A DNA stretch of 64,000 nucleotides from Chalara sp. BL73 (lineage: Eukaryota > Ascomycota > Leotiomycetes > Helotiales). A program made the translations under genes and the position numbers. Position 1 is the first letter of the stretch. The number at the start of each line of letters is the position of its first letter. Below are positions 60,286-64,000 of this stretch, piece after piece. The notes beneath the pieces were generated by a model that had not been told where the DNA came from, ran no database searches, and saw only the letters and a program-made list of their open reading frames with translations. The stretch spans positions 930,001 through 994,000 of the forward strand of contig CAKJVC010000012.1 in NCBI GenBank assembly GCA_918026815.1. The letters are read 5' to 3'.

Positions 60286-61636
60286 TTCGAGACGGATGTT
60301 GATATGTTCTTCGGAGGATAAGGCTCAATGTTTATCAATGATGAAATCAATTTGAATAGAGTAAAATTCTGGCTATGCCGGATGTAAATCGGTCATATGT
60401 CAATGGGGTAATCCCAAAACAACCACGAGACTATTCTTATATCGTTCAAAATTCACTAGGATTACGAAAAATTTGGCAATTGTTGTATCTAGTCGTTATT
60501 CATCATCCTTTGAAATCCAGAAAGAGGCGGTGGTCAGGAGCCAAGCTTCAGATATTCACATCCCATTAGCTTAATTTGACGACTTTCTTTGCACTATCTT
60601 GTCATGTAGCATCTGTACGATGCAATCGCTAGAGCTTTTTCGCTGTTCTTGAACAAAATTTTCCTTTTTCATGAAGTCAAGGTAGTGTTATTCACAAGCC
60701 ACTCAGTCTAGCATACCTCCAATATTTCCATAACCGCCCGCCACGTATCTGAAGACTGGCCAATACCTGAAGTCTTGACAGAGGAGCCTCTCGGGTGGCG
60801 GCATAGGAAGCCAATGGCATTTCAATCCATCATCATACCATAGAACAGTGCTCTGGATTTTTGGTCCTGAAGCGAAAGCTGGATACGGAAAGTGTTGGGC
60901 ACATGAAACAACAAATATTATGGCGTATGAAACATTACTCTATCCTGAACGTGGCACGGGATGCGTTCTACCTTCACTCTGATCCTCCTATTGAGTAAGT
61001 GTGACAGCAGTGTCCCAAAGAAGAAAATGCAAGCAAGCTGACCAAGGTGATGGATTTGAGGCTGTGAATTGCTTCCTTGGCGCACATCTTGAAAACGGTA
61101 TTGACTTAAGCATAAAGTGACAATCTTCTCCAGGTCATTAGCTTGTATTAAATTCAATCATGCGCATTTAGAAGGTACACAACATTTCATATCAGCAGGC
61201 ACTGCCTAAGTATTGCAATAGAGATTTGGTGGTAGAGCAGAGCTAGACCATGTTTTCGCTTAATATTAGGGGTTGAGAGTTCACATAGTCCTCCTCATCG
61301 AAGAGAGAAGGAGTAGGAAGTCCTTAACGATGTTATGATTAATCGTCTCATATATGATAAATTATCCCTAATTCAGATTAATTATGTGTCACTTTCTATA
61401 ATTACGATGAAAAAGGAAGATAGTGAAAAAGGAAACCCTCATACAAAAGCCAGATTTAGGGAGTTCTTCGGAGCATATGTTGTTTGCACATATTAACGTT
61501 AAACCTTCGAGAGAAAGTTAGCATGTTTGATTAATGTATTTTAGAGAAACATCAAACTGCTAATGGCAAGCAGGAAGAAGAAAGCCACCGAACGTGTCAT
61601 TTACGATAACATCTCTCATTTAGTCCATCAACGACC
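60286..61636. other. Intergenic, no gene supported
   Basis: This is the upstream region of the small secreted protein gene and spacer. Frames at 60375-60569 and 60918-61157 lack features. It is AT-rich toward 61350. Confidence 0.4.
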
Positions 61637-62053
61637 ATGACACCCTCCTCTACCACTCTGTTAGCCCCGCCTATGTCACCATTATTGGCCTCTTAATCCC
61701 TTCTTCTATGATCGTAGACCTCGTCCATTACTCTCCATATGCATCCACCATCCTCCATAACCAACTCCTTTCCAGTAATAGCTAGGTTCAAGCTTGAGAC
61801 TTCTCATGCCTATAGAAAGAGCTCATGGCTTTGACATCTTAGTCTTCCATCTTTAGCCGTTGCCTGGGTAATGAGATTCTACAGGGAAGGGGTTGTTGAA
61901 GCTTGAACTGAGAACATTTCAATAGCTGTCTTTTACTGACCCCTGATGTTGACCACTCGTGCGGCAAGGTTTGATCTGGTCATAAAACGCCTGTACGATA
62001 CAGCTACTCTCAAGGTGTACAAATATGTAGGCCGTCCTTTTCCTAACAGGTGA
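61637..62053 (+). pseudogene. Eroded coding remnant of unknown family
   Basis: From about 61770 one frame reads FKLETSHAYRKSSWL, stop, HLSLPSLAVAWVMRFYREG then VVEA, stop, TENISIAVFY, stop, PLMLTTRAARFDLVIKRLYD and TATLKVYKYVGRPFPNR, stop. The sequence between stops looks strongly protein-like. All three internal stops are TGA and could come from CGA by C-to-T change, the pattern left by repeat-induced point mutation. The preceding part (61637-61770) reads as HDTLLYHSVSPAYVTIIGLL in a neighbouring frame. I cannot name the parent family. Confidence 0.4.
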
Positions 62054-63730
62054 AGAAAAGGGTGTTTGAATAAGACACATGTGAAGTTCATTCGAAACGA
62101 AAATACCGAGAGCTGTAGTTTTCCGTCACCTTATTGAAAACAAATGAATCGATGGTCCCCAACTATAGTTTTCCATGAAAATACTGCCATTCTGAGTCTT
62201 CTGATTTGAAGACTGAATATGCTGACTCGAATTTTGGCACTGTTGCGTTTTATTTCTTCGTCGCTAGCTACAATACATGCGTGCGTGATAAGCAACCATC
62301 TTTGCTCGTGCCTGTGCATCACAAGCTCAAGACAAAGCCATAGGCCATGGCATACTTTGAACATGCATTAGCTCAAATTCAGTAAGAAGCATCAACAGTG
62401 AAGTGTCGTGCGTTGATATTAAATTAAAAAAACGGTGCATCTCGTCAATACATTTGCAGAACACGCAAAGTTTTCAGGGGGGATCTCTGATGCCATTGCC
62501 ACAGCCAGACTCTTCAATTCCTCTTGAAAATGACAGATGCAGAATCAACTTCTGAAAGAGCACTGGCACTTCTAACCACGAGTAAAATCATCCAGGCATT
62601 GCTCACTATCCTTGATGCCGTAGGCCATATATTAAAAATATCTGAACAGATCGGAATAAGTAGTAAAAAGCCATAGCACCTATTCGAATTGAACAGTTAC
62701 AACACAATACAGGAATACTGTTTGAGCTAAAATTCATTTGCGGATACATACTACTATGTATCTATATCTAGTTTCTTTCCTCGCCTTCCTTTATTCTAAT
62801 ACGCATTTGTCTGATACCTTCAATTTCAACGCCGGTGTTGTGCAAAGGATGAGAGAGGCCTGGCTACTCACAAAAGTGGATACTGGATGCGAATAATGAA
62901 GCACATACTTGAAACAAATAAGATAAGAGTTCTATACTTCATTTTAGAAGATTCGACTCAATTTCAAAAAGTACTGGATGATTGAGCATTTCAAACAATC
63001 ATTAAGATAGCCATCAATAAAGGTTTCAATACCACTAGGCTTTGAAATTCGAAATCAATTATGATAAGCATCCAAAAACTTGAAACCTAACAAAAGCGTA
63101 GCAGATGATGAGAAGCCTAATATATGAGGTGAATCGAATTCACGTCCATGCGACGTAAAATCAATAAACGCACGTGCATAGCAACGCTGTCGTGTTGTCA
63201 GATTTCGCGCTGGCAGATAATCTAGGGTCACTCAGGGGCGGGAACCTGCTTTAGTGTCCGTCGCCATGCCGACGGGTGGGCCTGCTTTAGCGAGGGGAGA
63301 ATAAACATTCCCGCAACACCGAAAATCGAAGGCTGGAGAGCAACGTAGTCACACCAACCTCCTTCAATTTTTGCAATCACTACTAGTCCGCAGTGTCGTT
63401 TCTCTTGTGAGCTTGAAAGAAAACCACTTTACATACAAACTGAACATCTTCCCCAAAATCTTGCTTGTGGAAAGTTTATCATCTAACCATTTTTTGAGTC
63501 GTGAATAGTTGCGATTCATACCACTGATTGTCACGAGTTACGCTTATCTATTTACACAACCTTCACGAGACCACGTTTTCGAGTCCACGCTATCAACATT
63601 CCTCGAGCAATTTGTGTTCACCGAATTCCAACATCCAACGCTTGTAGCATTCCATAGCTGCGGCTCCATCGTCCTCCGAGGACGGGAGCGAAAAGAAGTC
63701 GAAGGAGAAGATTCGTAGAAGGAATTTACA
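62054..63730. other. Intergenic, no gene supported
   Basis: This is AT-rich spacer. The decamer CCTGCTTTAG occurs twice in a local GC-rich patch (about 63246 and 63280). A frame at 63509-63718 starts only from TTG and is probably the 5' leader of the gene that follows. Confidence 0.4.
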
Positions 63731-63975
63731 ATGGCACAAAGATTTCAGATAGGGTGGTTGAGTATGTTGATGTCAATCGCTGGAGAGGTATTCGCTGACG
63801 ATCTTAGGGCTGATACCATTCCTCGGATATCACCATGTGCTTATGATTCTGATTGCAATTGCAATCATTCTACTCTGTAAGTATCTCTTCTACAAGTCAC
63901 TCTTAAGACTTGTACTAACTAGATTATAGCACTCTTATTAGCAGGCTGCTCGTCATCTTCACCAGTTATACCTAA
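63731..63975 (+). CDS. Probable small secreted peptide, unknown function (may extend past the window)
   Basis: ATG 63731 opens MAQRFQIGWLSMLMSIAGEV then FADD, a good signal peptide cleaving near VFA|DD. A short Cys-containing stretch (SPCAYDSDCNCNHSTL) follows. At 63877 a textbook intron begins: GTAAGT donor, TACTAAC branch, TTATAG acceptor ending at 63929. The second exon, 63930-63975, then reads TLISRLLVIFTSYT and a stop, giving 63 aa. The alternative AG at 63941-63943 would also keep frame. The intron signals are stronger than the protein evidence, so the end of the coding region is uncertain and another exon could lie beyond 64000. Confidence 0.42.
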
Positions 63976-64000
63976 CATCTTCCTTATATCGCTATATTAC

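Overview
The window is nuclear DNA of a filamentous ascomycete. The genes are cut by many short GT-AG introns (about 45-60 nt) with recognisable CTAAC/CTGAC branch sites. The proteins have Pezizomycotina-style architecture, including a Nup37 nucleoporin, Q-rich SWI1, DHA1 and lactose-permease-like MFS transporters, Zn2Cys6, BTB and F-box-like families. The general look (moderately AT-rich, compact introns, long AT-rich intergenic stretches) would fit Leotiomycetes, for example a relative of Botrytis/Sclerotinia, but that placement is an inference and was not tested. There are no bacterial features: no operons, IS elements or CRISPR.

Layout: CCT7 chaperonin (minus, 960-2786); a decayed Zn2Cys6 transcription factor (minus, ~3690-4660); an unassigned stretch to 6860; the DNA polymerase epsilon catalytic subunit POL2 (minus, 6861-13668) with two MluI cell-cycle boxes upstream; an MFS sugar transporter (plus, 15300-17171); a broken BTB/POZ gene (plus, 17836-18827); translation factor eIF2A (minus, 19146-21398); a DHA1 drug/polyamine-type MFS (minus, 22276-24348); a Nup37-like nucleoporin (plus, 25633-27543); an unrecognised two-exon gene (minus, 28534-29513). 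From ~29.5 to ~38.9 kb the sequence is gene-poor, AT-rich and littered with eroded coding remnants. Then come an acyltransferase-3 membrane enzyme (plus, 38935-40472), a cytochrome P450 (minus, 42175-44024), the divergent pair eIF3e (minus) / mitochondrial ribosomal protein mL49 (plus) at 45-47.1 kb, SWI/SNF subunit SWI1 (minus, 47453-50521), an EVE-domain protein (plus, 53551-54536), a vacuolar aspartic protease PEP4 (minus, 55588-56882), cytosolic serine hydroxymethyltransferase (minus, 57620-59211) and a small secreted lysine/arginine-rich protein (minus, 59832-60285). The last 3.7 kb is mostly non-coding, with one more probable small secreted peptide gene at 63731-63975.

The window is an ordinary chromosomal mosaic: conserved housekeeping genes (folding, replication, translation, chromatin, nuclear pore, one-carbon metabolism, vacuolar proteolysis) interspersed with accessory transport and metabolism genes and with pseudogene-rich gaps. 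The accessory genes (sugar MFS, DHA1, P450, acyltransferase) are scattered and do not form a recognisable biosynthetic cluster. Gene models were spliced by hand. Exon boundaries given below keep the frame and restore family-typical sequence across each junction, but no transcript evidence was available. I saw no clear new multi-gene system. The least explained items are the two small secreted proteins, the 308-residue unknown, and several genes that appear to be dying by stop codons and frameshifts.
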